A stretch of DNA of 64,000 bases from Telopea speciosissima (lineage: Eukaryota; Streptophyta; Magnoliopsida; Proteales; Proteaceae), in NCBI RefSeq assembly GCF_018873765.1, contig NC_057925.1:60586970-60650969 (forward strand), given 5' to 3'. The stretch's first letter is position 1; every line of letters begins with the position of its first letter. Below, in pieces: positions 45,981-55,831 of this stretch. Below the pieces are notes generated by a model. The model did not search any database. It was not told the origin of the DNA and saw only the letters and a list, made by a program, of their open reading frames with translations. A program made the translations under genes and the position numbers.

Positions 45981-46028
45981 GATCTCCGTTTCGTCTATAT
46001 TATCTTATATATAGACGAAACAGAGATC
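45981..46028 (-). promoter_or_regulatory. TATA box inside a 48-bp palindrome, LEA gene core promoter
   Basis: GATCTCCGTTTCGTCTATAT (45981-46000) is the reverse complement, with one mismatch, of the arm ending 46028; the loop is about 6 bases. On the minus strand the second arm contains CTATATATAAGATA, a good TATA box 40-45 bases before the ATG. Transcription would start within the proximal arm. Confidence 0.7.
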
Positions 46029-46039
46029 CAAAGGAGCTA

Positions 46040-46143
46040 ACACGTGTACACAGATTGCCAGGTGGCAATCTTTATGTCGGTTTAATGACCCTTCTTCATG
46101 CGTACGTGGCAGTTTTGGTAATGTGTTGCGGTTCTTACGTGAC
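46040..46143 (-). promoter_or_regulatory. ABRE-like cluster of the LEA gene
   Basis: Three ACGT-core motifs: ACACGTGT (46040-46047), TACGTGGC (46103-46110) and ACGTGAC (46137-46143). Such motifs bind ABF/bZIP factors and fit ABA control of a LEA gene. The pseudogene at 50757 has similar motifs upstream (CCACGTCG near 50884, TACGTGGC near 50940, GACGTGTC near 51000). Confidence 0.65.
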
Positions 46144-46559
46144 ACGTACAGGTTGTTGCTTGGCCATGTGTTACTTTAAATTATGTTTTTTTTGGTAGTG
46201 TTGTTATAATTTTTTAACACTAAGACTTTCTTCTTTCTCCTGTTATTAGAAGACAAATTTTTTTTTTTTTTTAAATTTTGGGTAAATTATACTTATCTTG
46301 AGATAAGACTTAATTACACTTTCACTCATGAGTTTTGGGAAACTACACATACCTCTCCTGAGGTTTGACCTAAGTAACAAAAACACCCACTCCGTTACTT
46401 GTACACGGTAGTTGCTAACAGTTAGAATTTTTAAGCTCTGTTATGACCAATATACCCTTGATGGGGTTAAATGACATTAATGTCCTCTTCTTCTTTTACA
46501 AATGTAAATACACAATACTACCACCACCACCACTGCCACCCACCATTACCACCATCATC

Positions 46560-47095
46560 GCCGTGTAGCCCCATCCCATGGCGAAGGGGTCCGTTCCTAC
46601 GCTGACGAACAAGGAGGGGGTGAAATGAGAGGATTTTGTGTCGTTGTCGCCGCTTTCGAAGCAGAGCTGGAGCTCGTCTTGGGAGTTTCCTTGTAGACAA
46701 TCATGGAAGGGGCCATCGATATCAGAGGAAGAAAGATGGTGTACACGATCTGGTTCTCTTCATCACCATTGTCTGATTCTAGGTGAGATCTTTCTCTAGT
46801 TTAGACTAGAAAGAATTGGGTCTCAAGAGGGATGTCTCGCCCTAGATCGCCCATTTTCTGTGCCATCTACCACAGCTTGAACCGGAAACAAGTCATGAAT
46901 GGGACATCTCTACAAAAAAATTTAGATACTAATCAATGAAACGCCTAGATCAAAGATGCGAAATTAATTCTAACAGAAATTATCAATAATTTGAGTACCT
47001 AAGGGTGCCAAGAGAAACCACATGTCGATTACTACTTTCATTAAAAGATGCGCCAATGGAGATACCTTCAATAGGGCCTTCAGTTGTGGCTCAAA
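46560..47095 (-). pseudogene. captured fragment of a raffinose synthase / alpha-galactosidase-like (SIP/RFS) gene
   Basis: On the minus strand one piece (about 47095-46996) reads EGISIGASFNESSNRHVVSL. After a GGTACTC...TTTGTAG intron the next (46914 to about 46560) reads RDVPFMTCFRFKLWWMAQKM, then RDIPLETQFFLV, ENQIVYTIFLPLI, LQGNSQDELQLCFESGD and SLFVSVGTDPFAM. These are the conserved blocks of glycoside hydrolase family 36 plant raffinose synthases and seed-imbibition proteins. The intron is still present, so genomic DNA was captured. A stop follows FFLV and the frame is lost after GTDPFAM. It lacks the catalytic domain and cannot be an enzyme. Confidence 0.85.
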
Positions 47096-47141
47096 GCGAT
47101 TTTGACAGCATTCGCACACACCAAATTAAGTTTGACTGGTA

Positions 47142-47261
47142 CATAACTCCTTCAATATAAACCAGATTTAAGCAATCTTGGACTTGTTGTAAAGCTATCA
47201 AAACAAAGCTTTCTAACAAATCCAAGATTGCTTAAATCTGATTTATATTGAAGGTGTTATG
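47142..47261. repeat. 120-bp near-perfect hairpin within the Pack-MULE
   Basis: Arms 47142-47188 and 47215-47261 pair over 47 bases with few mismatches (CATAACTCCTTCAATATAAA at the left). A 26-base loop lies between. Either a small MITE or a hairpin-RNA source. Confidence 0.8.
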
Positions 47262-47697
47262 TTCCGACCAAACCATATTCGATAGGATGTCCAAGAACAA
47301 TATACAGTATCATACTTGGCTCAAAACCACAAGTATTATTTTTACAGTTCTCTATGTGAAATTAATGCATGGATTGGATTTAAAATGTAAAAAATAAGCA
47401 GCACAACAAGAATCAGGGTTAAAAAACAAATTATGGGCCTCAAAACCAAGGTTCGAGTTAGCGTGGAGAAAGTTCCAAGTTTCGACCGAGATATGGTCGA
47501 AACCAAGACGAACTCGGATTCTGGCTTGTTGAAACCGAGTCGAAACCCGAGTTTTAGAATCTTATTCACTAGGAGCTTTCGGCCAGCGATCCTTACCGTC
47601 GGAGTGATCGTCATCTCCTTCTCCTTCTTATGATTCTTATGATTTTCTTTTTTTTTCTTTTGTCTTTCTTCCTTTTCAACAAACAGAGAACCTAACT

Positions 47698-48045
47698 CGC
47701 TGGTCTGTGATAATACAAATATTTCAAGATCAGATTAGCCAAACCTGCTTGAAAAAAAAAATTCAAATGGATCTTACCATTAACTTCGGTCTTAAACTCC
47801 AAAACTTTTTCCTCTGTTTTCTTTCCCTCTCCCTGAAATAGAAAAAACGAAGAAGGAGAGGAGGTTGGCAGCTGGTCTGTGATAATGCAAACATTTCAAG
47901 ATCATCTTCCCCAAACCTGCTTGAAAAAAAAAAATTTAAATGGATCTTACCATAAACTTTGGTCTTAAACCCCAAAACTTTCTCCTCTATTTTCTCCCTC
48001 TCCCGGAAACAGAAAAAACGAAGGAGAGGAGGTCGGTGGCTGGGG
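47698..48045. repeat. 172-bp tandem duplication within the Pack-MULE
   Basis: CTGGTCTGTGATAATRCAAA starts at 47700 and 47872. Each unit continues with CAAACCTGCTTGAAAAAAA, ATGGATCTTACCAT and a GGAGAGGAGGT end. Confidence 0.75.
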
Positions 48046-48423
48046 TTTGGTCATGGAAATATGGCTTGGCTAAGGGTTTGAAGATAAAATTGAACACTGA
48101 GATTAGGATTTCTGAAAGAAGAAGGTGATGATGGTCGACTATTCCTGAATCTAAATCCATTGAAGTGGATTTGCAAGATTTGGGAAAACGATATAGGGAA
48201 ACCAGGGACCTTAGGTTTTTCCAAACCAAAAAAATTTGGAGACGATGAGAGCATTTTGGTCAATTAAATAAAAAGTTTAACGTTTAACATCTACAGTTAA
48301 CAGAGTACGTGGATGTTTTTGTTACTTAGGTCAAACCCCAAGGGAGGTATCTATAGTTTCCCAAAACTCATGGGTGAAAGTGTAACTAGGTCATACCTCA
48401 GGGAAGGTACATGTAATTTACCC

Positions 48424-49702
48424 TTTAATTATTTGAATAATACAAAAGATTTGAAAATCGTCTCTTTTTGTTTGGTGAAAATTTTTAAAGCCGACATGTT
48501 CAAAGGTTTTTATTTATGGATTAACACGCTTATGTCATGTGCCAGGGTGATGTGGCAATTTAGGCGTGTTTGGTGTGGTAATTTTGTTAGTGCATGTATC
48601 GATTCTAGACATAATTTCATAGAGTTATCTTCTGTGGAATTATATTCCTGATAGATTAATTGTTTGATTATCCTGATTCTGTGAATTGCATCTTCCTGAA
48701 AAACTTTTTGGTTACCCTTATTCTGTCAATTGGATTCATCTTGAATCACTCTAAATAACTGTTTGTTTGCCATGTATTTGTTAATTGGTCAAGCTAAATT
48801 TTCTTAAGTCCGATTGCATATTATTTATCAAATCGACAACGAAGAATGGAGTTTCTTTTGTCTCACAACCCTTTCCTCCTTCTATTGTTAGAGATCGAGT
48901 TGGAGGTCGATGCTTTGAGAAGACCTCGCTTCTTGAGTTGTTTTCAGATTCTTGTCTGGTGGGTTGTCTCCTTGTGATGGCATACCGTAGATGGGAGTTT
49001 CGACCTTGCGCTTTTGTTGTTGTTTTGTTTTTCCCTGTTTTGTTTTCTCCGGGTGTGGATTCTTTTTCTTATCTTGATACAAATGATCTTTTATCAAAAA
49101 AAAAAAAAAAATTGTTTATATTATTCACCCCTTTAAAGTGGTCATCATGGCTCATCCTTCACTTCTCAGTGATTGAGTCTTCCCCTACGTTATTTGGGTT
49201 GGAGATTCTATATGTCTAAACTCTAAAATATAGAGATGCTGCAAGTTTGAGGGAAATGTGGATATATCTATTGCGAGGGTGAGTAATGTAGTCATCTTCT
49301 GGCCATTAATACTTCAAATATCTCCATTTAATAGGTTGTAGAAATATTTTTCTCATTTTTGTACAATATCCTCTTCTTTTATCGTCATCATTTTTAATAC
49401 ATTTAACATGATCAAAGTCTCTATTCTTTTTTTTTCTCATTTTAACGATATTTTATTGATAACTTTTTTCTCATTCCTTAATACGTGTTCAAATGATAAT
49501 AAAGATATTCATAGTTCTTTACTCTTACTTTCCCTGTAATCTTCTTAACTTCATTTATGATCATTTTATATTTCTCTAGGCCTTTTACATCCTTAGTCAT
49601 TTGTCAATTCTTAAAACTAATTGTCATAATCTTAATGGTTGCTTAAATCTCATCATCCCACCACAAACTCTTCCTAGTGGGATGCATGGTTTGAGAAATT
49701 AA
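48424..49702. other. intergenic, nothing recognised
   Basis: An open stretch of 144 codons at 48785-49219 (+) is hydrophobic and ends in a lysine run from poly-A; it has no family likeness and is treated as chance. Confidence 0.4.
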
Positions 49703-49857
49703 TATCGAATTGACCAAATCGCACAATTTTCTTCACTACATTTATGATCATCTTATATTTTTTTTATTTGATTTTTTTTTATCGAATTGATCAAATCACA
49801 CAATCTTCTTAGCTTCATTTATGATCATCTTATACTATTTATGTTTGATTTTTTTCT
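49703..49857. repeat. 77-bp tandem duplication
   Basis: ATCGAATTGACCAAATC...TTTATGATCATCTTATA is repeated from about 49780. Confidence 0.65.
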
Positions 49858-50335
49858 TTTTCTTTTTGACCGTGCAAAAAATTAAAACCCTAGTGGGATG
49901 TCGTTTTCCTTTCGATTTCAGAAGAACATCTTCAACAACCTTCTTAATACATATCATCTCGTTTCTCATGAGCTGATTCCAAGTTCATTACACTATAAAA
50001 CTACAAATTTCAGCACAAGCCACGCCAGCACTGCTCGCCACAAATGCACACAGAGATAGAGCTCATGAGTCACAGCTGTGCCACACACATTAAAGAATGT
50101 ATGACTGCCTGCGACAAAATACAATCGGACAACAAGTGAAGCAACAAAGAAAGAGAAAAAAATGTTCTCTGTGTCTCCGCTGCCACTCTGGGAACAGGAT
50201 GATCATTGCACGTACACCCATATGTCTAGGCGTAGCCTAGATCCCCGCACCGAGAACAATCCTCATATATATATATATATATATATATAGACTACTTCTT
50301 TGTAGTACAGTAACTAGTGAAGGTCTGGTCCTTCT
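49858..50335. other. 3' flank of the LEA pseudogene
   Basis: 50165-50260 resembles the foldback MITE at 43295-43449 (ATATGTCTAGGCGTAGCC...CGCACCGAGAAC). A (TA)n run follows at 50268-50289. Nothing else seen. Confidence 0.5.
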
Positions 50336-50757
50336 TCAATTGTAACCACCGCCGGTCCCATAACCAGTTTTTGTGTAGCCACCACCCACACGAGGGTTAT
50401 GAGAAGCGGTTCCACCCGAGCCTGTGTTGATCCCTATCGGGTGCGACTTTACCGACCTTCCTCAACCCTCTCGTGTGGACCAGCTCCGGTGCCGCCATGT
50501 CCAGGCAATGCCGACATTGGGTCCTGCCCAGTGGTTGTGGAGTGCTGTTTCGCTGTCGCGTTATGCTCACGCGCCGCCTGTTTGTTCAACTCTGCCTGGT
50601 CGTATTTCTCTTCTTTACGTTGCGTGGCCATGTCCTTCTCCATTGCTTCATTGGTCGTCATCTTCTCTACCTTCTCTTAGACCGTGGCTTTGGTCTTGTC
50701 CATGCCGGACTTGGCCGACGATGCCATGTTTGCCGCTGCTTCCTTCATTGACTGCAT
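50336..50757 (-). pseudogene. LEA_1 family pseudogene
   Basis: Minus strand. It starts MQSMKEAAANMASSAKSGMD like a normal LEA_1 protein, but codon 27 is TAA. After it the frame continues [20 protein letters not shown], then [18 protein letters not shown] and MSALPGHGG, and closes after VEEGR. The family's C-terminal tail (SHPIGINTGSGGTASHNPRV...YGTGGGYN) lies directly downstream in another frame and ends at 50336, so a frameshift occurs near 50450. With the two lesions mended it would be a full-length family member of about 140 residues with the Gly-rich tail. The promoter keeps ACGT motifs and a TATATA box near 50825. A short product from MTTNEAM is possible but unlikely to matter. Confidence 0.85.
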
Positions 50758-50809
50758 GTTCGTTATCCGAGATTCGGCTTCAACGATTCAGATTTCAAGG
50801 ATTACAAGT

Positions 50810-51010
50810 AAATCAGTACTTCCAATATATAGAAGAAGAAAAAAGGGTTTCAATGGGGTTGACACGTATACAAAAAGGAAGTGCCACGTCGTCCCTAATT
50901 ACAACACCGATGTCGATGTGTCTATATATAAGTTTGTTTACGTGGCAAATGCCTTTGCGGTGTCTTGCGTTATTCTGTGACACGAGTTTCAGGGTTATCG
51001 ACGTGTCAAT
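50810..51010 (-). promoter_or_regulatory. old promoter of the LEA pseudogene
   Basis: TATATATT at about 50825-50832 (minus), with GCCACGTCG near 50882-50890, TTACGTGGC near 50938-50946 and CGACGTGTC near 50999-51007. These ACGT-core motifs are like those of the intact LEA gene. Confidence 0.5.
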
Positions 51011-51059
51011 TTGTGGCATTTTACTTCCACAATATTAATTGGGAAGAGGTTTTTCTGTA

Positions 51060-51674
51060 AATGTCCGTTTGGTGATGCCTGGCAGATGGAACATCCTACT
51101 GTTCGAACTGCACCGTCTTATTTTTTCTTCTTTTTCTTTTTGAACTCTACACTAGTGGATGTCGTGTTTGCCAGATGTTGATATCTCCAGCCTGTACTAC
51201 ATTACACTGCATTTTTAAGGGATTTGAGAGAATTTTTTTTAAAACACACTTACGTGATCTGACAAAATAGTTTTATCTATAACAGGGCAACAAGGTCATT
51301 TCATGTCTCTCAACGGGTTAAGCAAATGATTCCTGTGTCAATCTCTCACTGCCTCATTCCATAATAAATCCATACTCGTGAATTCAATGCGAGGTTTTAG
51401 GACTTGGTATTGGATAAAGGATTGGTCTCCGCCAATTCCAATCTAGATAGCTTATCAATTTGGATGGAATAGATTTATCCTTGGTTTTTATTAAAAAACT
51501 TGATCTTTACTTTATTACCCTTTTTTTTGTAATAACAAGAAGTAAGAAGTGGAATTCCTGTGATACCAAACGAAATCCTCAAAAGATGAGGAACCAAGTG
51601 CCAAGACCAAGAGATTTTTGGAACAGGTAAAATATCAAGCAGTCTTTCTTTCAGACACCAGGTCTCCTTGATTC
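51060..51674. other. intergenic, nothing recognised
   Basis: No gene or clear repeat border. Confidence 0.4.
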
Positions 51675-51679
51675 GTACC

Positions 51680-52292
51680 TGTTATGTCATGAAACGACAG
51701 GCAATAAGAAGCTGACACATATATTAGGGACGAGCTGAGGCTATGCAGGACGAGCACGGGCCATCCCTATCCGTAAAGAACGAGACTTGGGCGCACACCC
51801 GATCTCAAAGGACATACGCACGAGGCCAGGTATCGTCAAAGTAGCGAAGGGTCATCTGTCGACCCTTTCTTAGAGCACGACTAGACCAGAACCGTGGAAG
51901 GAGAGGAACGACCTTATCAGGACGACCCAAACACCACACTCCACTAAAAGGGAACACGCCGCGAATCCCAGTGGCTCAAGATTATCACCCATATGGTGCC
52001 TAATAAAGCACAAAGGGATCAACGTTATCCCAAGAATTACTCTTGAATTCTCTCACTCCATGTCCATGACTCTCTTTTCCTAATAGGGCACTATTCTATC
52101 CACCATGCCTCGCTCATCGCCTATAAGTAATTGGGTAAATTCCTTCCACGATTATCTGAATTCAACTATTCTCATCTGTTACTAAGAGTTCTGACTTAAG
52201 CATCGGAATGGACAAACCGGCATTGTTCGGCCTTTTTTAATTAACTCTGTATTGCAGTAACAGGTCGTTCCAACACAGTTCTTGATGCAACA
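51680..52292 (+). mobile_element. solo LTR, Ty3/Gypsy-like, perfect TSD
   Basis: It begins TGTTATG and ends GCAACA, flanked by GTACC on both sides (51675-51679, 52293-52297). 613 bases. CCTATAAGTAA at about 52118 is a TATA-like box, and TCTGACTTAAGCATCGGA at about 52188 is the R/U5-type text of plant Gypsy LTRs. It looks whole as an LTR; no internal region. Fairly recent loss by LTR-LTR recombination. Confidence 0.85.
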
Positions 52293-52297
52293 GTACC

Positions 52298-52719
52298 AAT
52301 TCACCAATATAGGTTTTCCCAAGAATTGGTATCACGCTCCACCGATACTAATCCGTTCCGAGTGATACCTTCGATCTGCTACCGATCCCTATTGCCACTT
52401 GCTAAGGGAAGTTGGTAGTAAATGCTCACTGCTTGCATACCTACTCGGCTACTCCTCCCTTATTATTCCACGACATTTTCTCTTCTTCCTCCCGTATAGA
52501 CCCTCCTTGAATACGATTCGTGAGACATTTCCTCCCATACCCACATGTGCTTGACGTGAGGGATGCCAATGCATGTGGGGTAGCATGAAGACCCCTTCCG
52601 TCCCCAGCTGCCACCTTCACGTTATAGAGTACGGACATATTAATTTCCGTCAGAGTAGTTGTAGAGTACGAACATATGGGTATGGGAGGAAATGTGCACA
52701 CATGGTCGCTGTTACGGGT
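52298..52719. other. intergenic with a short repeat
   Basis: GTTGTAGAGTACGAACATAT occurs near 52658 and 53923, and a variant near 52622. No gene. Confidence 0.4.
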
Positions 52720-53793
52720 CTTAGTTAGTAAGTACATATATTAGACGTGTACATGAACTTTTGAACGAATAATATTCTTGCCCCTGTATTTTTTCGTAGT
52801 TTTATAAAAAAATGTGTTTTTTAATCGAGTGAGTATTATATTCGTATAATTCGGGTTTTATACAGTTTATACTTTGTAAGTTTTAACCCTAATGTTAAAA
52901 AAAAAAAAAAAAAACCCAAAAGATTAGAATTTAGAAACGATTTCACTTTTCCTTTTGCGATTTGCATCGAACACTCCAACCCTAGCAGGCAACAGCAGTC
53001 CCCCTCCATCTCCGTTCAACACCTGCGATCATCAAAGCTTCGACGACGACGGCAGCGACGACGTTTCTCCTTTGTGGTTAGTATTCCTCTCTTTATTTCC
53101 TATTGTTTGCTAATCAAACGAAAAATCACAAGTTCCAACTGCATCTCCATGGAAAATAGAAACGAAAAGCCTTTTTGATTCTCACCACAATCCACATTTA
53201 GCACTGAATACATCTGGGCTTTTCTTTCTAACTCTCTCTTTTGCTTGTATCTGCTTTAATTTTGCCCCTTCTTCCCTTTCAGCCTTTTCTATTTCCACTT
53301 CTAATTATAGCCTCACGCCCACATAAAAGTATATTCACAGGCCCATGAATGCCCCTTTAACCGCTATAGCTAGGTCCACATTCTGCAAATAAAAGAAATG
53401 TTTGCAGCTTTGGACGTATCCTCTGTAATAGACTATTATATTGATATTTTATGGTTTAGAGACTACTTTATTGATATTTTGGTATGTTAAATGATAATCT
53501 TAGAGATGTAATATAGGATATTATATTATTATGTTTATTTTAGTTCATAAAATCATGATATTATTTTGTTTATTAGGTGGTGAATGCATGTTAGATAATG
53601 AATATATGCACGTTTTTTTTAAAGTATTATTACCGTCTATGACGTATTATATATGTATTAAATGCATATCGTATTATTACCGTGTGTGTTTTAAGAAATC
53701 GGATTTTTAAAAAATATTATTACCGTCTAGTCCGTTTAATTACCGTACGTATCCGTTCCCGTTCAATTGCCATTCCTGAACTTATTAATTAAG
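52720..53793. mobile_element. non-autonomous hAT-type element, family P copy 1, carrying a gene leader
   Basis: It starts CTTAGTTAGTAAGTAC; the other end is its inverted relative (CTTATTAATTAAG on the plus strand). The 1074 bases align along most of their length with 59757-61122. Flanking octamers TTACGGGT and TCATGGGC differ only by transitions. Subterminal TATTATTACCGT motifs repeat near the right end. Inside, about 52975-53080 has the GC-richer CCAACCCTAGCAGGCAAC...ACGACGGCAGCGACGACG tract ending in GGTTAGT, like a host 5' leader exon with donor. Confidence 0.75.
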
Positions 53794-54061
53794 TCATGGG
53801 CTCCACTGTACACACATGGTCACTATTGCGTTACACAATGCGCACAACAACACTCAAGTTACAGCAACCGATAAAGGTCCTCCTGATGTCTGCCCTTCGG
53901 TTAGTCAAGGTCCGTCAGAGTGGTTGTAGAGTACGAACATATTAATTTTAGTATTTATTTTTTGGTAGAATTAAGTACTATTTATTACTCGTACAGTTGT
54001 CATATTTATTTTTTGGTAGAATTAATCGGTATTTATTACTTTTCACCCAAAAGAAGAAAAA
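53794..54061. other. spacer between repeats
   Basis: TTTATTTTTTGGTAGAATTAA occurs twice (about 53953 and 54003). No gene. Confidence 0.4.
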
Positions 54062-54488
54062 AAATCAGTATTTATTACTCGTTCAATCGTAAATCTCTTT
54101 GCCAATAGAATTAGGCTGGACCTTTATAACGTTTGTCATCAAATGCTGAAACAACGTTAATGTTTTGGAGAGTTCGTTTTTTGAGTATGGAAAAAGAAGA
54201 AATCTGCTTCAGGGATTTAAAAATCGGATCTCGGTAAGGACTGATCCTACATGTTATACAGGTTTTTCACACGTCCAAACATAATGAAATGTAGGGTTCA
54301 TAGTGACACTCTTTCTTTCTCCTAATACAAATGTAGGTTTTCATTTGAATGAATTCGTCTCCAGCTTGCTCATCAATGCGATTTACTACTTTAATGTCGA
54401 GGGAATTCTCTAAATTTTAGAAATCTATCTCTGAGCTGTTAATGCAAACTAGGTCGTCAGGTCCTCTCTCCTCCCCGCCCCCTATCAA
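54062..54488. repeat. inverted duplication arm 2 (partner 41580-41996)
   Basis: Reverse complement of arm 1. Here the shared frame starts at about 54350 (MNSSPACSSMRFTTLMSREF) on the plus strand and stops after SKF. Confidence 0.7.
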
Positions 54489-55024
54489 AGAAGCACCCCG
54501 AGCACTCTGTTATTGGTGGGCTATGGACACTGGCAACTCAGAAAACCCTCTCCCATAAAATTTTGTTCTTTTTCTATTCTCTTTTCTTTTGTACAGTGAA
54601 TGATTCGTGTTTCACATGATCATTTTTCTTAATCTTGTATTCTATGGTCCTGTCATTTAGAAAAACATGTCGAGTCCAGACCCGGACCACACCCCACAGA
54701 CGGTGTGGGATGGATTGGGATGGTTACCAATGGGAGAAGGTCAAGCAATCTTCTCCCATAGGTACACTATTAAATGATATCATATTTAAAAGGGTTTTTC
54801 TCAAATGTCACCCTCAAATTGCTCAAACGTATAAATGCACTCTTACTTTCCAAACTTTGTAATAATCTAATCCAGTCCGGTAGTTTGTGACGTTAGACTT
54901 TAGTTTCAGGGATTCTAATGATCAAAATACCCTTGTGATAAAAATCCACCAACATTAAAGAGTAAAGTGACCAAATTACCCTCATCTTCCCCAAATCTTT
55001 AGTCCTGCAGCTCTGATACATTCT

Positions 55025-55043
55025 CTCTCTCTCTCTCTCTAGT
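55025..55043. repeat. (CT)n in the captured leader
   Basis: A CT run just upstream of the captured start codon. Confidence 0.7.
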
Positions 55044-55150
55044 ATTTTTTAACTTTCAGTTTTTGGGTCTTTCAGCTTCAATTAGTTTCTCTTTTGAATT
55101 TCAATTTCAGTTCGTTTGACTCATTTTTTCAGTTTCTTCTTTCTTGTGGA

Positions 55151-55330
55151 CACCAATGGAATTCCAGGGGGATTTTTTCCGGGCATGGCTTCTGGAATGC
55201 TGGGTTTAGAGATGCACAACACAAGCACCAGCAGATGGTGAACTTCCCTACTCTCGACATTGACTACCACTCGCAGTCTCCCAACGCAGATCCCTCAACT
55301 ACACCCTTCCCTTGGGAAAACCCCTGATAT
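55151..55330 (+). pseudogene. captured N-terminal gene fragment, unknown family
   Basis: After a leader-like CT-rich tract, an ATG at about 55156 opens MEFQGDFF. A second frame one base off reads FFPGMASGMLGLEMHN, and a later stretch in the first ORF frame reads VNFPTLDIDYHSQ and ends PFPWENP. The pieces look like one coding exon with frame shifts. I do not recognise the family; the MLGLEMH-type start recalls plant transcription-factor N-termini, but that is only an impression. Confidence 0.45.
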
Positions 55331-55831
55331 GCCCAGCTTGAAGGACTATGCTCCTTAAGCTGGTGTTGCATAACATCTAAACAAACAATCTTGGCCTAAA
55401 TGGCATAACTTTGTGACGATGAACCAAATGAACTGCACAAAAATAGGGGAAAAATTATCGAATGGAAAACCTTTAATGCATTCCCCTTTCAAACTCTTTG
55501 GCTTCTTAAACTGAACAATTCAGGAGCAAGGACAGTTGCAGCGTTAATGGAGAAAAATTTTCTGTTTCAAACCCTAATAAACGATTTGGGGAAGATGAGG
55601 GCAATTTCATCACTTTACTCTTTAATTTTAATGGGTTTTTATCACAAAGGCATTTTGATCAATAGATTCCCTGAAATTAACGTGTAACTGGCCCAGACTA
55701 ATTGACTAGACTAGATTGTTATAAAGTTTAGAAAGTAGAAGTGCATTTAGAATTAGTAAAATTTCAGGGGTGTATTTATATGTTTGGATAATTTGAGGGG
55801 GGCATTTGAAGAAAAAAAAATCCATTTAAAA

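Larger units (their letters stand above)
46280..48423. mobile_element. Pack-MULE (Mutator-like) with captured gene sequence
   Basis: Both ends carry inverted repeats of about 200 bases beginning GGGTAAATTA and sharing CACTTTCACYCATGAGTTTT, GGTTTGACCTAAGTAACAAA and more. The flanking 9-mers TTAAATTTT and TTTAATTAT agree at seven of nine. There is no transposase. Between the repeats lie a raffinose-synthase-type gene fragment, a hairpin and a tandem repeat. Length 2144. This is the standard layout of a non-autonomous gene-carrying MULE. Confidence 0.88.
54792..55823. mobile_element. second Pack-MULE-like long-TIR element
   Basis: Inverted repeats of about 210-250 bases: TTTTCTCAAATGTCACCCTC at the left and its relative at the right, sharing GTGATAAAAA, AGTAAAGTGA and CCCTCATCTTCCCCAAATC. 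ATTTAAAA flanks both sides (54784-54791, 55824-55831). The 550-base interior is unrelated gene-like DNA. No transposase. Confidence 0.82.

Noticed and set aside
48785-49219. 144-codon open frame on the plus strand
   Set aside because: Hydrophobic AT-rich translation ending at a poly-A run, with no motif or splice context; probably chance.
50399-51038. Open frames of up to 204 codons on the plus strand
   Set aside because: Antisense shadows of the GC-richer LEA pseudogene; the minus strand carries the recognisable family sequence.
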